The notes under the pieces were generated by a model, which had not been told where the DNA came from, made no database searches, and saw only the letters and a list, made by a program, of their open reading frames with translations. Both the position numbers and the translations under genes were made by a program. A stretch of 64,000 nt of DNA from the NCBI RefSeq assembly GCF_900129615.1, contig NZ_FQWI01000010.1, forward strand, positions 1-64,000, read 5' to 3'. Source of the stretch: Pectobacterium carotovorum (GTDB lineage Bacteria; Pseudomonadota; Gammaproteobacteria; Enterobacterales; Enterobacteriaceae). Shown one piece after another: positions 47,693 to 57,436 of this stretch (position 1 is the first letter of the stretch; every line of letters starts with the position of its first letter).

Positions 47693-48822
47693 GCTGCCCC
47701 CTCGCCCAAACCGGACGTAATCGCCTCGCCAATCGCGGCCAGTGCTTGTTCCGCATCGCTACCGCTGGCGGTGAAACGCAGTTTGTGACCTTTCTTCACG
47801 CCCAGCGCGACGACTTTCATCAGGCTGCGGCCATTTGCCGGTTTACCTGTGCCATCCAGATTGGTGACGGTAATGTCACTGCTGAACTGCTTGATCACGT
47901 TCACCAGCATCGTTCCCGGACGCGCGTGCAAACCGTGTTCGTTGCGAATGGTAAATTCTGCCGTCAGCACTTCGCTTTCTTCCGGTACGTCGCTGGTCAG
48001 TAAAGCCAGCAGCGTCGGCGCATCAGCCGTCAGCAGACGTTCCGCTTTTTGTGCAATCAGCAGGTTGCTCAGGTAATCGATCGGCGCAAAAGCCTGATCG
48101 TCAGCCGCGGCCACCGTCACCAGTAAGGCCACGTTTTCACCGTCAACGCTGAAAGGCGTAGCCGGACGTGCCACCGCAGCCGCGCTGCTGAGGTTACCGA
48201 CAGCGCTATCGCTGAACCACACGCCTTGTCCCAGATTCAGCGGCTTGTTGCTGACTGCGGTGCTGACGAAGCTGGCGTCTGCTGCACCGACCTGCTGAAG
48301 ACGACCCGCGTTCAGAGCCTGAAGCGTCAGCAGATTATCGGTCGCCACGTCCAGCGCGATCAGCGAGGTATCAAAGCGGAACTCCGCCAGTTGCTGCTCG
48401 CCCATCAGCAGGCTACGCAGTTCTTCTGCTGACGTTGTACTTGCCAGACGTGCTGCGACGCGATCGTCGCTCAGGACGTGAGTCAGCTGACGCAGCAACG
48501 CAAGGTGTTCATCAGAACGGGCTGCAATCCCCAACACCACGTAGGCGGTTTGATCTTCACCCCAGGAAATACCCTGAGGAAACTGAAATACTTGAACCCC
48601 GGTCTTCAATACCAGATCGCGGGTATCGGTTGTGCCGTGAGGGATAGCAATGCCGCTTCCCAAATAGGTGGATGTTTGCTGTTCGCGCTGTAGCATGCCG
48701 TCGACATACCCTGCGTTAACGCACCCGGCCTCGGTCAGTGCTGAAGCAACAAGCTGGATAGCTTCCTGCTTAGTACTGGCCGCTGCGCCCAAATGAATAT
48801 CTTGCTGTGACAACTGGAACAT
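47689..48822 (-). CDS. fruB: PTS fructose-specific diphosphoryl transfer protein FruB (IIA-FPr)
   Basis: A soluble phosphoryl carrier that passes phosphate from enzyme I to FruA. It is 377 residues (E. coli 376). The IIA domain has the active H62 in [11 protein letters not shown] central module of unclear function spans about 145-280. The C-terminal HPr-like FPr domain has H299 in [10 protein letters not shown] and the regulatory-type KxxS region [16 protein letters not shown]. It is first in fruBKA, with two Cra operators upstream. Confidence 0.97.
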   Translation of the reverse strand: MFQLSQQDIHLGAAASTKQEAIQLVASALTEAGCVNAGYVDGMLQREQQTSTYLGSGIAIPHGTTDTRDLVLKTGVQVFQFPQGISWGEDQTAYVVLGIAARSDEHLALLRQLTHVLSDDRVAARLASTTSAEELRSLLMGEQQLAEFRFDTSLIALDVATDNLLTLQALNAGRLQQVGAADASFVSTAVSNKPLNLGQGVWFSDSAVGNLSSAAAVARPATPFSVDGENVALLVTVAAADDQAFAPIDYLSNLLIAQKAERLLTADAPTLLALLTSDVPEESEVLTAEFTIRNEHGLHARPGTMLVNVIKQFSSDITVTNLDGTGKPANGRSLMKVVALGVKKGHKLRFTASGSDAEQALAAIGEAITSGLGEGAA

Positions 48823-48845
48823 GGCACTCCTCTCTTGCTGAAAGT

Positions 48846-48924
48846 TGAATCGTTTCAGCTTTTATGAGAAAAAAATGTGTCGATTGTTAGGGCGTTTCAA
48901 AAAAAATTCCGCTGAAACGTTTCA
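48846..48924 (-). promoter_or_regulatory. Two Cra (FruR) operators of fruBKA
   Basis: TGAATCGTTTCA (48846-48857; GCTGAAACGATTCA on the minus strand) and the perfect palindrome TGAAACGTTTCA (48913-48924) match the Cra consensus. They lie 67 bp apart, centred about 30 and 97 bp upstream of the fruB ATG, like O1 and O2 of the E. coli fru operon. Repression would be relieved by fructose-1-phosphate. Confidence 0.92.
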
Positions 48925-49156
48925 AAAGTCTCATTCTATTACGCCATTTATGCAAGCTTTCTGCGCTGCTGACGTAACAGAATTTTGACATCACGCACAT
49001 TTTAACGTGGATGACGCGCTGCTCGCCAACAAAAATCACCCAATGGCTGAAGCCGTGCTGACGAAAAATAATGAAACAAGATTTCTGTTTCATTATAAAC
49101 CCGAGTACTATGTCGCGCTCGACAGCCTCTGCCTATTTTCCAAGCGCTATCAATTT
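48925..49156 (+). other. setB side of the fruB-setB spacer
   Basis: The spacer is 334 bp from fruB to setB. Right of the Cra sites, the frame of setB stays open to 49007, but the encoded 50 residues look unlike a transporter N-terminus and E. coli SetB begins at the equivalent of 49157. No clear promoter was identified. The minus-strand ORF at 48887-49093 is a shadow. Confidence 0.4.
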
Positions 49157-50335
49157 ATGTTCACTCCTGCAAACACAACGCGACGTCCGCTCGACCTGAC
49201 ATCGTCAGCATTTTTAGTTATAGCCTTCCTGACCGGAACGGCCGGAGCCCTGCAACTTCCTACGCTCAGCCTCTTTCTTTCCAGCGAAGTACAGGCTCGT
49301 CCTTTCTTAGTCGGGATGTTTTATACCGGCAGCGCGGTTATCGGCATTGTCGTCAGCCAAATGCTGGCTACGCGTTCGGACCGTCAGGGCGATCGCAAAT
49401 CACTGATCTTCGTCTGCTGTCTGTTAGGCGCACTGGCCTGCATGCTGTTTGCATGGAACCGTAACTACTTTATTCTGCTCTTTATCGGCGTGTTGCTGAG
49501 CAGCTTTGGCTCGACCGCGAACCCACAGCTTTTTGCACTGGCGCGAGAGCACGCGGATAAAACCGGTCGTGAAGCAGCGATGTTCAGCTCCATCCTCCGC
49601 GCGCAAATTTCTCTCGCCTGGGTTGTCGGCCCGCCTATCGCCTTTGCGCTGGCACTGGGATTCGGCTTCACAACGATGTACCTGACCGCCGCTGTCGTCT
49701 TTATCTTGTGCGGCATTCTGGTCAAACTCTTTCTGCCTTCCATGCCCAAAGCCGTGGAAAAGACCACTTCCACGCTGGAATCACCGCGCCGCAACCGTAG
49801 GGACACGCTCTTGCTGTTCGTAGCCTGTACCTTGATGTGGACCTGCAACGGCATTTACCTCATTAATATGCCGCTGTATCTGGTGCATGAGCTGCATCTG
49901 CCGGAAAAGCTGGCAGGTATCATGATGGGTGTGGCCGCAGGGTTGGAAATTCCGGTGATGCTGATTGCGGGCTACGTTGCCAAACGCTTCGGTAAACGTT
50001 TCCTGATGCGGCTTGCCGTTGCCTCTGGTTTGCTGTTCTTCGGCGGCTTACTGGTTCTTGATGGCGAAATAGCGCTGCTGGCGTTACAAGCGTTGAACGC
50101 CATTTTCATCGGTATTCTGGCAGGAATCGGCATGCTTTACTTTCAGGACTTGATGCCCGGACAGGCAGGCGCTGCCACCACGCTATTTACCAATACCACG
50201 CGCGTTGGTTGGATCATCTCCGGCTCACTGGCTGGAATTGTTGCTGAAATCTGGAACTATCACGCCGTCTTCTTCTTCGCGCTGCTGATGATCGTTGGCT
50301 CTATCTATTGTATGTGGCGCATCAAAGACGCCTGA
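49157..50335 (+). CDS. setB: Sugar efflux transporter SetB
   Basis: A 12-helix major facilitator superfamily exporter of glucose and lactose-type sugars (E. coli SetB 393 residues, here 392). Strong identity through DLTSSAFLVIAFLTGTAGALQLPTLSLF, RNYFILLFIGVLLSSFGSTANPQLFALAREHADKTGREAAMFSS and LQALNAIFIGILAGIGMLYFQDLMPGQAGAATTLF. The MFS loop 2-3 motif appears as ATRSDRQGDRKSL. The ribosome binding site at the chosen ATG is weak, so the start is less sure than the identity. Divergent from fruBKA, as in E. coli. Confidence 0.93.
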   Translation: MFTPANTTRRPLDLTSSAFLVIAFLTGTAGALQLPTLSLFLSSEVQARPFLVGMFYTGSAVIGIVVSQMLATRSDRQGDRKSLIFVCCLLGALACMLFAWNRNYFILLFIGVLLSSFGSTANPQLFALAREHADKTGREAAMFSSILRAQISLAWVVGPPIAFALALGFGFTTMYLTAAVVFILCGILVKLFLPSMPKAVEKTTSTLESPRRNRRDTLLLFVACTLMWTCNGIYLINMPLYLVHELHLPEKLAGIMMGVAAGLEIPVMLIAGYVAKRFGKRFLMRLAVASGLLFFGGLLVLDGEIALLALQALNAIFIGILAGIGMLYFQDLMPGQAGAATTLFTNTTRVGWIISGSLAGIVAEIWNYHAVFFFALLMIVGSIYCMWRIKDA

Positions 50336-50345
50336 TCGCCGCACG

Positions 50346-50600
50346 TTAAGGGGCGGTGTCGGCTTCCAGTTTTAGCAGATAAATCATCGCCTCATCACGA
50401 TGGCTGAAACACATATCGGCGCGCGGCTTCAGCCCCGCGCAAACCGCAGGCCGCAGTGGAGAATGAAACAGCCCGCAGCGCATCGCGTCATCAAGATGAA
50501 TACAGGGCGTGTTTGCAGGTTTGCCGTGCGGCAGACCCGGCATCGGCGTTGAAATCGATGCCGCGATACAGCAGGCACCGCAATGGGGGCGACAGTCCAT
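50346..50600 (-). CDS. yeiW: YeiW, YkgJ-family cysteine cluster protein
   Basis: An 84-residue protein identical in length to E. coli YeiW. A zinc/iron-sulfur-type cysteine cluster, CRPHCGACC (3-11), then [14 protein letters not shown] and PAVCAGL complete the metal-binding set. The YkgJ family function is unknown. The ATG at 50600 follows GGAGAG; the frame stays open 46 codons upstream, but that part overlaps the efpL control region. It converges on setB and diverges from efpL, as in E. coli. Confidence 0.9.
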   Translation of the reverse strand: MDCRPHCGACCIAASISTPMPGLPHGKPANTPCIHLDDAMRCGLFHSPLRPAVCAGLKPRADMCFSHRDEAMIYLLKLEADTAP

Positions 50601-50762
50601 CAGCAGGCTCTCCGGTGGGCTGACAAGAAGTAGAGAGCGCCACCATAACAGCCCTTCTACCAAAAACCAATATAAGACCACGTATCTTATGCTTGCCTGA
50701 ATTCTCCGGCGCGAGTAACGTGTCGCCACAAAAATCACACTCCTTTATAGCAGGTAATTTTT

Positions 50763-51335
50763 ATGGCAAGAGCGAACGAGATTAAACGCGGAATGGTCGT
50801 TAACTATAACGACAAGTTATTGCTGGTAAAGGACATCGACGTCCAGAGCCCTAGCGCCCGCGGAGCCAGCACGCTGTACAAAATGCGTTTTTCTGATGTC
50901 CGCACGGGTTTGAAAGTGGAAGAACGTTTTAAAGGCGACGACATTATCGATACCATCACGCTGACGCGCCGCACGGTTACTTTTTCCTATATTGACGGCG
51001 ATGAGTATGTCTTTATGGATGATGAGGACTACACTCCTTACCTCTTCAAAAAAGATCAAATAGAAGAAGAGCTGCTGTTTATCCCTGAAGGCGGCATGCC
51101 GGGGATTCAGGTATTGAGCTGGGACGGCCAAATCATCGCGCTGGAACTGCCACAGACGGTCGATCTGGAAATTGTTGAGACGGCACCGGGCATTAAAGGT
51201 GCTTCAGCCAGTTCGCGCAACAAACCTGCGACCATGAGCACTGGTCTGGTTATCCCTGTTCCAGAATATCTGAGCGCAGGTGAAAAGATCCGCATTCATA
51301 TTCCAGAACGTCGCTACATGGGCCGCGCAGACTAA
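50763..51335 (+). CDS. efpL: Elongation factor P-like protein EfpL (YeiP)
   Basis: A paralogue of EF-P that rescues ribosomes stalled at proline-containing and other difficult motifs. It is 190 residues, the same as E. coli, with three beta-barrel domains. Instead of the modified lysine of EF-P, the loop of domain I reads [12 protein letters not shown] (about 29-40) with arginine R33 at its tip, the EfpL hallmark. The C-terminal domain ends [16 protein letters not shown]. It is monocistronic or followed by yeiR 86 bp away. Confidence 0.96.
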   Translation: MARANEIKRGMVVNYNDKLLLVKDIDVQSPSARGASTLYKMRFSDVRTGLKVEERFKGDDIIDTITLTRRTVTFSYIDGDEYVFMDDEDYTPYLFKKDQIEEELLFIPEGGMPGIQVLSWDGQIIALELPQTVDLEIVETAPGIKGASASSRNKPATMSTGLVIPVPEYLSAGEKIRIHIPERRYMGRAD

Positions 51336-51343
51336 CAGTCTAC

Positions 51344-51388
51344 ATTGTGCTTTCCGCACAATACTTGTCGCCGGATGACCAATCCGGC
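51344..51388 (+). other. Two short hairpins between efpL and yeiR
   Basis: ATTGTGC/GCACAAT (51344-51350 with 51356-51362) and GCCGGAT/ATCCGGC (51370-51376 with 51382-51388), each with a five-base loop, lie 8 bp apart. Neither has a T-run. They may slow transcription or protect the efpL 3' end. Confidence 0.55.
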
Positions 51389-51421
51389 ACACGTCAACCC
51401 TCCCCGCATTAGGAGCCTGCC

Positions 51422-52408
51422 ATGCTAACGAAAGTCAATTTGATTACGGGATTTCTGGGTAGTGGAAAAACCACCACGATTCGTCATCTTCTGTCGCAAA
51501 AGCCTGAGGACGAAGTCTGGGCGGTGCTGGTCAATGAATTCGGCGAAGTGGGCATTGACGGTGCGTTACTGGCGGACAGCGGTGCCGTCCTGAAAGAGAT
51601 TCCCGGCGGCTGCATGTGCTGCGTGAACGGCTTGCCGATGCAGGTTGGCCTGAATATGCTGCTGCAACAGAAAAAGCCTCATCGGTTGCTCATCGAACCG
51701 ACGGGGCTCGGCCACCCGAAACAAATTCTCTCCTTGCTGACGAGTGATATCTATCAGCCCTGGCTGACATTACAGGCTACGCTGTGCCTACTGGATGCGC
51801 GTCAATTGAGTGATACTCGCTATACGGAAAATGAGAACTTCCGCGATCAGCTTGCCGCCGCTGACATTATTATCGCCAACAAGCGCGATACTTATACCGC
51901 CGACGATCTCGCGGCCTTGCAGCAGTGGCAGCAGGCAAGCGGCGGCGGTCGACAAATTATCGAGGCGAGTCAGGGAAACATTGGCTGGCAACTGCTGGAT
52001 CAGCCTAGATATAACATGCGCGAACTGCCGGACGGTGCACATCACCATGCGCATCAGCCAAAAAATGGCCTGGCCGCGCTGCAATTACCGGGTGGGCAAC
52101 CCTGGCGCCGCTCTCTCAATCAGGGACAGGGCTACCACGCCTGCGGCTGGATATTCGCACCTGAAACCGCTTTTGATACCGCCGCGCTGCTGGACTGGGT
52201 TCGCCTTTCTCCCGTGAGTCGGGTTAAAGGGGTAATGCGTATAAAGGAAGGGACGCTCGTCGTGAACCGTCAGGGACACGATCTTCATATAGAAACCCGA
52301 TCGGCGGCACCGATTGATAGCCGTATCGAAGTCATTAATGAAACACCAGCAGAATGGAATACGTTACAAGCCTCGTTGTTAAAGGCTCGTTTAACTAACG
52401 TAGAGTAA
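51422..52408 (+). CDS. yeiR: COG0523 (CobW-like) zinc-binding GTPase YeiR
   Basis: A 328-residue G3E GTPase, the same length as E. coli YeiR. P-loop GFLGSGKTT (10-18), metal-binding CXCC motif C64-M-C66-C67 in GGCMCCVNG, Walker B/switch EPTGLGHP and base-recognition NKRD near 156. A His-rich patch GAHHHAHQP is near 208-215 and the CobW C-terminal domain follows. E. coli YeiR binds zinc and hydrolyses GTP in a zinc-dependent way; a metallochaperone role is inferred. TTAGGAG precedes the ATG. Confidence 0.94.
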   Translation: MLTKVNLITGFLGSGKTTTIRHLLSQKPEDEVWAVLVNEFGEVGIDGALLADSGAVLKEIPGGCMCCVNGLPMQVGLNMLLQQKKPHRLLIEPTGLGHPKQILSLLTSDIYQPWLTLQATLCLLDARQLSDTRYTENENFRDQLAAADIIIANKRDTYTADDLAALQQWQQASGGGRQIIEASQGNIGWQLLDQPRYNMRELPDGAHHHAHQPKNGLAALQLPGGQPWRRSLNQGQGYHACGWIFAPETAFDTAALLDWVRLSPVSRVKGVMRIKEGTLVVNRQGHDLHIETRSAAPIDSRIEVINETPAEWNTLQASLLKARLTNVE

Positions 52409-52446
52409 ACTGGAGTTTTTTCGTCTTTGTTTGGATGTTTTGCCTT

Positions 52447-53148
52447 ATGTCATTTGCTCGTTTTTCTTCTATTTTAATGCTCAATGTATTGGGCATCGGC
52501 CTGTTTTTATCCTGGTATCTACCGGAAAATCATGGTTTTTGGCTCACGCTCGACAGCCATATCTTTTTCTATTTCAACCGCCTCTTGGTTGATAGCCCGA
52601 CGTTTTTACATCTGGTTGCGATTACTAATAACCGCGCGTTTGACGGCTGTGCGCTCGTTGCGATGGGGTTGCTGTATCTGTCGTTTTATCTAAAAGCTAC
52701 GCCCACAGAACGTCGCCGTTTATTGATCCTCGGTTTTGTCATGCTGTTAACTGCCGTCGTGCTGAATCAGGCAGGACATTTATTACCGGTGCAACACGCC
52801 AGCCCGACGCTCTATTTTAGTGACGTCAACCGCGTTTCGGATTTAACTGGTATTCCAACCAAAGATGCTTCATCGGACAGCTTCCCCGGCGACCACGGCA
52901 TGATGCTGATGATCTTTGCTGCGTTTATGCTGCGTTATTTTACCCGCACCGCTTTCGCTATCGGTCTGACCATCATGGCGATTTTCTCATTGCCTCGCAT
53001 CATGATTGGTGCACATTGGTTTACCGATATTGCCGTTGGTTCGTTCTCGGTTGTTCTGGTCGGGCTAAGCTGGTGGCTATTAACGCCAGCAAGCGATGCC
53101 GCTATTGCCCTGTTAAACCGACTATTACCTAAAAAATCGACAGTATAA
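52447..53148 (+). CDS. lpxT: Kdo2-lipid A phosphotransferase LpxT
   Basis: An inner-membrane PAP2-type enzyme that moves a phosphate from undecaprenyl diphosphate to the 1-position of lipid A on the periplasmic side, giving a 1-diphosphate. It is 233 residues from the chosen ATG (E. coli 237), with six membrane helices. Phosphatase motifs KDASSDSFPGDHG (about 137-149) and RIMIGAHWFTDIAVG (about 178-192) are complete. TNNRAFDGC is shared with E. coli. The earlier ATG at 52435 is possible; neither has a strong ribosome binding site. Confidence 0.92.
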   Translation: MSFARFSSILMLNVLGIGLFLSWYLPENHGFWLTLDSHIFFYFNRLLVDSPTFLHLVAITNNRAFDGCALVAMGLLYLSFYLKATPTERRRLLILGFVMLLTAVVLNQAGHLLPVQHASPTLYFSDVNRVSDLTGIPTKDASSDSFPGDHGMMLMIFAAFMLRYFTRTAFAIGLTIMAIFSLPRIMIGAHWFTDIAVGSFSVVLVGLSWWLLTPASDAAIALLNRLLPKKSTV

Positions 53149-53470
53149 ATTCACATGATTTCAGATTTTTTACATCGACATTTTTTAGCTGAACACATCA
53201 TTAAATCTTATAAATAAAATAGTTAAAACTGCTCGCAATCCTGCTGCTGTTACGGTAGTCTCGTTCAAGTTTGCTTTTTAGCGCACACTGAACTACCAGC
53301 GGCAAGAGAAATAATGTGCATTCCGGCACACTTTCGCCGATGAGTGTTTGGCTAAGAAGAAACTCTGATTTAGTCTGAGTCTCGTTTTCGTTTGGCATTT
53401 ATACCCCAGTGAAATGGGGATACTACATAGCGATATTTATCGTTAAGGACAGCAAGGGAACATAACAATA
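53149..53470 (+). promoter_or_regulatory. mepS upstream region
   Basis: A 322-bp gap. CCCCA-GTGAAA-TGGGG (53404-53419) forms a small hairpin 52 bp before the mepS ATG, ahead of the TAAGGACAGCAAGGGAAC translation region. A promoter was not assigned. The minus-strand ORF at 53201-53398 has no supporting features. Confidence 0.4.
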
Positions 53471-54052
53471 ATGGTCAAGTCTCAACCGATTCTGAGATAT
53501 ATCTGGCGGGCAGTGCCTGCCGTCGCGGTAGCAATGATGCTCTCCGCCTGTGGAAGTAATAGTGCATACAACAGTAAAGCTCAAACTGATATGCATGCAG
53601 TTAATGATAAAGATGGTCTTTTACTGCAAGCCTCTCAGGATGAATTTGAAGCACTGGTTCGTAACGTGGACATCAAGTCCAAGTTACTCAACCAATATGC
53701 CAGCTGGAAAGGTGTTCGTTACCGTTTAGGCGGTGATAGTCGCCGTGGCATTGACTGCTCAGCTTTCGTTCAGCGCACCTTCCGCGAACAGTTTGGTATG
53801 GATTTACCGCGTTCAACCTATGAACAGCAAGAGATGGGCCAGCAAATTCAGCGCAGCAAATTGCGCGTTGGCGATCTTGTTCTGTTCCGTGCAGGTTCAA
53901 CCGGCCGCCACGTTGGCATTTATCTTGGCAACGATCAGTTCGTCCATGCGTCAACCAGCAGTGGTGTCATCATTTCCAAGATGACCGAAGACTACTGGAA
54001 TAAGCGTTATCAGGAAGGACGCCGTGTCCTGAGTAAAGGAAAAACCAGCTAA
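53471..54052 (+). CDS. mepS: Murein DD-endopeptidase MepS (lipoprotein Spr)
   Basis: An outer-membrane lipoprotein that cuts D-Ala-mDAP cross-links, opening the peptidoglycan mesh for growth. It is 193 residues (E. coli 188). Lipobox LSAC with lipidated C27. NlpC/P60 domain with catalytic C96 (GIDCSAFV), H147 (GRHVGIYL) and H159 (QFVHAST). In E. coli the protein is degraded by Prc-NlpI. AAGGGAAC lies upstream of the ATG. It is monocistronic with a strong terminator. Confidence 0.96.
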   Translation: MVKSQPILRYIWRAVPAVAVAMMLSACGSNSAYNSKAQTDMHAVNDKDGLLLQASQDEFEALVRNVDIKSKLLNQYASWKGVRYRLGGDSRRGIDCSAFVQRTFREQFGMDLPRSTYEQQEMGQQIQRSKLRVGDLVLFRAGSTGRHVGIYLGNDQFVHASTSSGVIISKMTEDYWNKRYQEGRRVLSKGKTS

Positions 54053-54130
54053 ACAATATCTCTCCCTTGCTGTGATATTGTTTTGTTAGTAAAAGAACTT
54101 TGCTGTTAGCCAACGAAACCAGACGACATC

Positions 54131-54165
54131 AACGCCGCTTATCACTATAAGCGGCGTTTTTTTAT
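54131..54165 (+). terminator. mepS terminator
   Basis: AACGCCGCTTA (54131-54141) pairs with TAAGCGGCGTT (54148-54158) with a six-base loop and is followed by TTTTTTAT. Confidence 0.9.
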
Positions 54166-54520
54166 GATGGACATCCTTGTCCATCACCCTACAGGCCGTT
54201 GCTACGCAACGTTGAAAAACATTCCCTACGTTTTTTTATGCCTGCTTTTCCCCCGAATACCACCGAGCTCCTCCCCTTCTGCGGCATACTGCGCAAAATA
54301 TGACTGACTCAACAACCTGAAACATTAACAGGCCGTGATTAAGGTAGGTTTATCACCTGATTTCATGATAAAAAGAAAACACGCAGCTTCCCGATGGGAA
54401 TGTTAATTATTTCAAGAACTTTATGCCGAGGAAATCGGCATTGTTGATGTTACGGTATGGCATGTCTGCATCAAACGACGCCCAACCAGATAACGTCCAC
54501 TCGCAGGAGATTACCGTCAG
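54166..54520. other. Gap before yejA
   Basis: About 355 bp where E. coli carries pdeN (rtn), which is missing here. I see no gene. CACTCGCAGGAGATTACCGTCAG directly before the yejA ATG supplies its ribosome binding site (AGGAGA), though a little distant. No promoter could be assigned with confidence. Confidence 0.4.
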
Positions 54521-56329
54521 ATGTTAAAGCGCGTTATCGCTGCCGTATTGCTCTGCACGGCCCATCTTGGGGCGTATGCCGAGACGACTGAAAACAGCAC
54601 CAGCTTTGCACTTTTGGGTGAACCCAAATATGCCGAGAACTTCAGCCATTTTGATTACGTCAATCCTGATGCTCCCAAAGGCGGTAGCATCACTCTCAGC
54701 TCACTGGGTACCTTTGACAATTTCAACCGTTACGCGCTACGTGGCGTGGCAGCGGCACGTACTGAACGCCTCTACGATTCGCTCTTTGTTTCCTCTGATG
54801 ACGAACCCGGCAGTTATTATCCGCTGGTCGCCCTGACGACACGTCATTCGGCGGATTTCCGCTGGATTGAAATCGAGATGAATCCCAAAGCCCGCTTTCA
54901 TGACGGTTCACCAATCACCGCTGCTGACGTCGCGTTTACCTACAATATGTTTATGACGCAGGGTGTGCCGCAGTTTCGCATCTATTTTAAAGATGTCACC
55001 GCCAAGGCCGTTGCACCGCTGACCGTACGCTTCGATTTTCCCGTATCCGACAAAAACCGCATGTTCAGTCTGATGACATTGCCCATCATGCCGGAGAAAT
55101 TCTGGAAGAATCATAAACTCAGCGATCCGCTATCGTATCCGCCACCTGCCAGCGGCCCTTACCGCATCACCGCCTATCGTACCGGACAATATGTCACCTA
55201 TTCTCGTGTGAAAGACTATTGGGGTGCCGACTTGCCAGTAAATAAAGGCCAGTACAATTTCGATAAAATCCGCTACGACTACTATCTCGACGACAGCGTT
55301 GCCCTGGAAGCCTTTAAAGCTGGAGCTTTCGATCTGCGTGAAGAAGGCTCGCCAAAGCATTGGGCGACACAATATCAGGGCGGCAACTTTGCGCGCGGCT
55401 ACATCATCAAACAGGATCAGGTCAACCAATCCGCTCAGGATACGCGCTGGCTGGCATTCAATATCCAGCGACCGCTGTTTCAGGATAGACGCGTGCGTCA
55501 GGCGTTAGCGCTGGCATTTGACTTCAACTGGATGAACAAGGCTCTGTATTACAACGCCTATCAACGTACCGATAGCTATTTCCAGAATACGGAGTATGCC
55601 GCTAAAGGCGAACCCAGTGCAGAAGAACTGGCATGGTTGACACCGCTGAAGGACAAGGTGCCAGCCGAGGTCTTTGGCCCCAGCTATCAACCGCCCTCCT
55701 CCGATGGCAGCGGTTATGATCGACAAAACTGGCTGAAGGCACTCAAACTGCTGGAAGAGGCTGGCTGGGAATTGAAAGATCAAAAACTGGTCAATAGCAA
55801 AACCGGACAGCCGTTTACATTTGAACTGCTATTGCCCAGCGCTGGCAACTCGCAGTATGTCCTGCCCTTTCAGCAGAGCCTGAAAAAGCTGGGCATCACC
55901 ATGAACGTACGTAACATCGACAGCACGCAGTTCAACAACCGCATCCGTAAGCGGGATTTTGATATGACGGCTACGGTGTACAGCGCGTTTCTCTACCCCA
56001 GTGCCGACCTGCAAATCCGCTGGAGCTCACAGTATATCGATTCGACATACAACAGACCGGGCGTCAGCGATCCCGCGATTGATTCGCTCATCGAGGAAAT
56101 CGTTAAGCATCAAGGGCAGAAAGTCCCCCTGCTGTCATTAGGCCGCGCGCTGGACAGGATCTTGACCTGGAATCAGCTCATGATCCCGATGTGGTATTCC
56201 AATCATGACCGTTTCGCCTATTGGAACAAGTTTGCCATGCCTGCTGTACGCCCGGCCTATTCGCTTGGTTTTGATGGCTGGTGGTTCGACACCAAACAGG
56301 CGGCTACGCTGCCCGCAGAGCGACGTTAA
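54521..56329 (+). CDS. yejA: Periplasmic oligopeptide-binding protein YejA
   Basis: The substrate-binding protein of the YejABEF peptide importer, which takes up microcin C and antimicrobial peptides in enterobacteria. It is 602 residues (E. coli 604). Signal peptide about 1-20 (HLGAYA-ET). SBP family 5 features: PDAPKGGSITLSSLGTFDNFN near the mature N-terminus, FHDGSPITAADVAFTYNMF near 128-147, and RVRQALALAFDFNWMNKALYY near 325-345. It heads yejABEF; yejB starts 9 bp after its stop. Confidence 0.96.
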   Translation: MLKRVIAAVLLCTAHLGAYAETTENSTSFALLGEPKYAENFSHFDYVNPDAPKGGSITLSSLGTFDNFNRYALRGVAAARTERLYDSLFVSSDDEPGSYYPLVALTTRHSADFRWIEIEMNPKARFHDGSPITAADVAFTYNMFMTQGVPQFRIYFKDVTAKAVAPLTVRFDFPVSDKNRMFSLMTLPIMPEKFWKNHKLSDPLSYPPPASGPYRITAYRTGQYVTYSRVKDYWGADLPVNKGQYNFDKIRYDYYLDDSVALEAFKAGAFDLREEGSPKHWATQYQGGNFARGYIIKQDQVNQSAQDTRWLAFNIQRPLFQDRRVRQALALAFDFNWMNKALYYNAYQRTDSYFQNTEYAAKGEPSAEELAWLTPLKDKVPAEVFGPSYQPPSSDGSGYDRQNWLKALKLLEEAGWELKDQKLVNSKTGQPFTFELLLPSAGNSQYVLPFQQSLKKLGITMNVRNIDSTQFNNRIRKRDFDMTATVYSAFLYPSADLQIRWSSQYIDSTYNRPGVSDPAIDSLIEEIVKHQGQKVPLLSLGRALDRILTWNQLMIPMWYSNHDRFAYWNKFAMPAVRPAYSLGFDGWWFDTKQAATLPAERR

Positions 56330-56338
56330 GGAATCAAA

Positions 56339-57436
56339 ATGGGAACGTATCTGTTACGCCGCCTCTTGCTGGTCATTCCAACCCTGTGGGCGATCATCAC
56401 GATTAATTTCTTCATTGTGCAAATTGCCCCCGGCGGCCCGGTAGATCAAGCCATCGCGGCAATTGAAATGGGCCACGGCAGCGGTTATACAGCTAGCAGT
56501 GGGATGGATGCCGGAATGGCACGAACAGGCACCAGCGGCGCACCCAACATCGAGAACGCTTACCGGGGTTCGCGCGGGCTTGACCCGGAAGTTATCGAGG
56601 AAATCACCAAGCGCTATGGCTTCGATAAGCCGATCCATGAACGTTATTTTAAACTGCTGTGGGATTACGTGCGTTTTGACTTCGGCGACAGCCTGTTCCG
56701 TGGCTCTTCGGTGATGCAACTCATTAAGGAGAGCATGCCGGTTTCGATTACACTGGGGCTGTGGAGTACGTTGATCGTCTACCTGATATCGATCCCCCTT
56801 GGCATCAAAAAAGCCGTGAAGAACGGCACACCGTTCGATACCTGGAGCAGCACGTTAATCATTATCGGCTATGCCATTCCCGCGTTTTTGTTTGCGATCA
56901 TTTTGATTGTGCTGTTCGCAGGCGGCAGTTATCTGGACTGGTTCCCGCTTCGAGGGCTGGTTTCCAGCAATTTTGATACCCTGCCGTGGTACAGCAAGAT
57001 TACCGATTACTTGTGGCATATCGCGCTACCGGTTCTGGCTTCCGTCATTGGCGGTTTCGCCACCTTAACCATGCTTACCAAGAACTCCTTTATGGATGAG
57101 ATTCGTAAGCAGTACGTGGTTACCGCGCGCGCTAAGGGGCTGGATGAAAAGAGCATTCTCTACCGCCACGTGTTCCGCAATGCCATGCTGCTGGTGATCG
57201 CTGGCTTCCCCGCCACGTTTATCAGTATGTTTTTCACCGGTTCGCTGCTGATTGAGGTGATGTTCTCGCTCAACGGGCTCGGTCTATTGGGCTATGACGC
57301 CACGCTGCAACGTGACTATCCTGTCATGTTCGGCACGCTGTATATCTTCACGCTGATCGGCTTATTGCTGAATATCGTCAGCGACATCACCTATACGCTG
57401 GTGGATCCGCGTATCGATTTTGAGGGACGCCAATGA
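56339..57436 (+). CDS. yejB: Peptide ABC transporter permease YejB
   Basis: A 365-residue inner-membrane permease of the oligopeptide class (OppB-like), six helices. A characteristic insertion of about 50 residues after the first helix, rich in Gly, Ser and Ala (about 40-75, [21 protein letters not shown]), is shared with E. coli YejB. The EAA loop sits in [24 protein letters not shown] (about 259-282). It overlaps yejE by four bases at the end. Confidence 0.96.
   Translation: MGTYLLRRLLLVIPTLWAIITINFFIVQIAPGGPVDQAIAAIEMGHGSGYTASSGMDAGMARTGTSGAPNIENAYRGSRGLDPEVIEEITKRYGFDKPIHERYFKLLWDYVRFDFGDSLFRGSSVMQLIKESMPVSITLGLWSTLIVYLISIPLGIKKAVKNGTPFDTWSSTLIIIGYAIPAFLFAIILIVLFAGGSYLDWFPLRGLVSSNFDTLPWYSKITDYLWHIALPVLASVIGGFATLTMLTKNSFMDEIRKQYVVTARAKGLDEKSILYRHVFRNAMLLVIAGFPATFISMFFTGSLLIEVMFSLNGLGLLGYDATLQRDYPVMFGTLYIFTLIGLLLNIVSDITYTLVDPRIDFEGRQ

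Noticed and set aside
48887-49093. 68-residue minus-strand ORF between fruB and setB
   Set aside because: It runs over a Cra operator and has no recognisable features.
53201-53398. 65-residue minus-strand ORF upstream of mepS
   Set aside because: No ribosome binding site, domain or membrane pattern; it covers the mepS control region.
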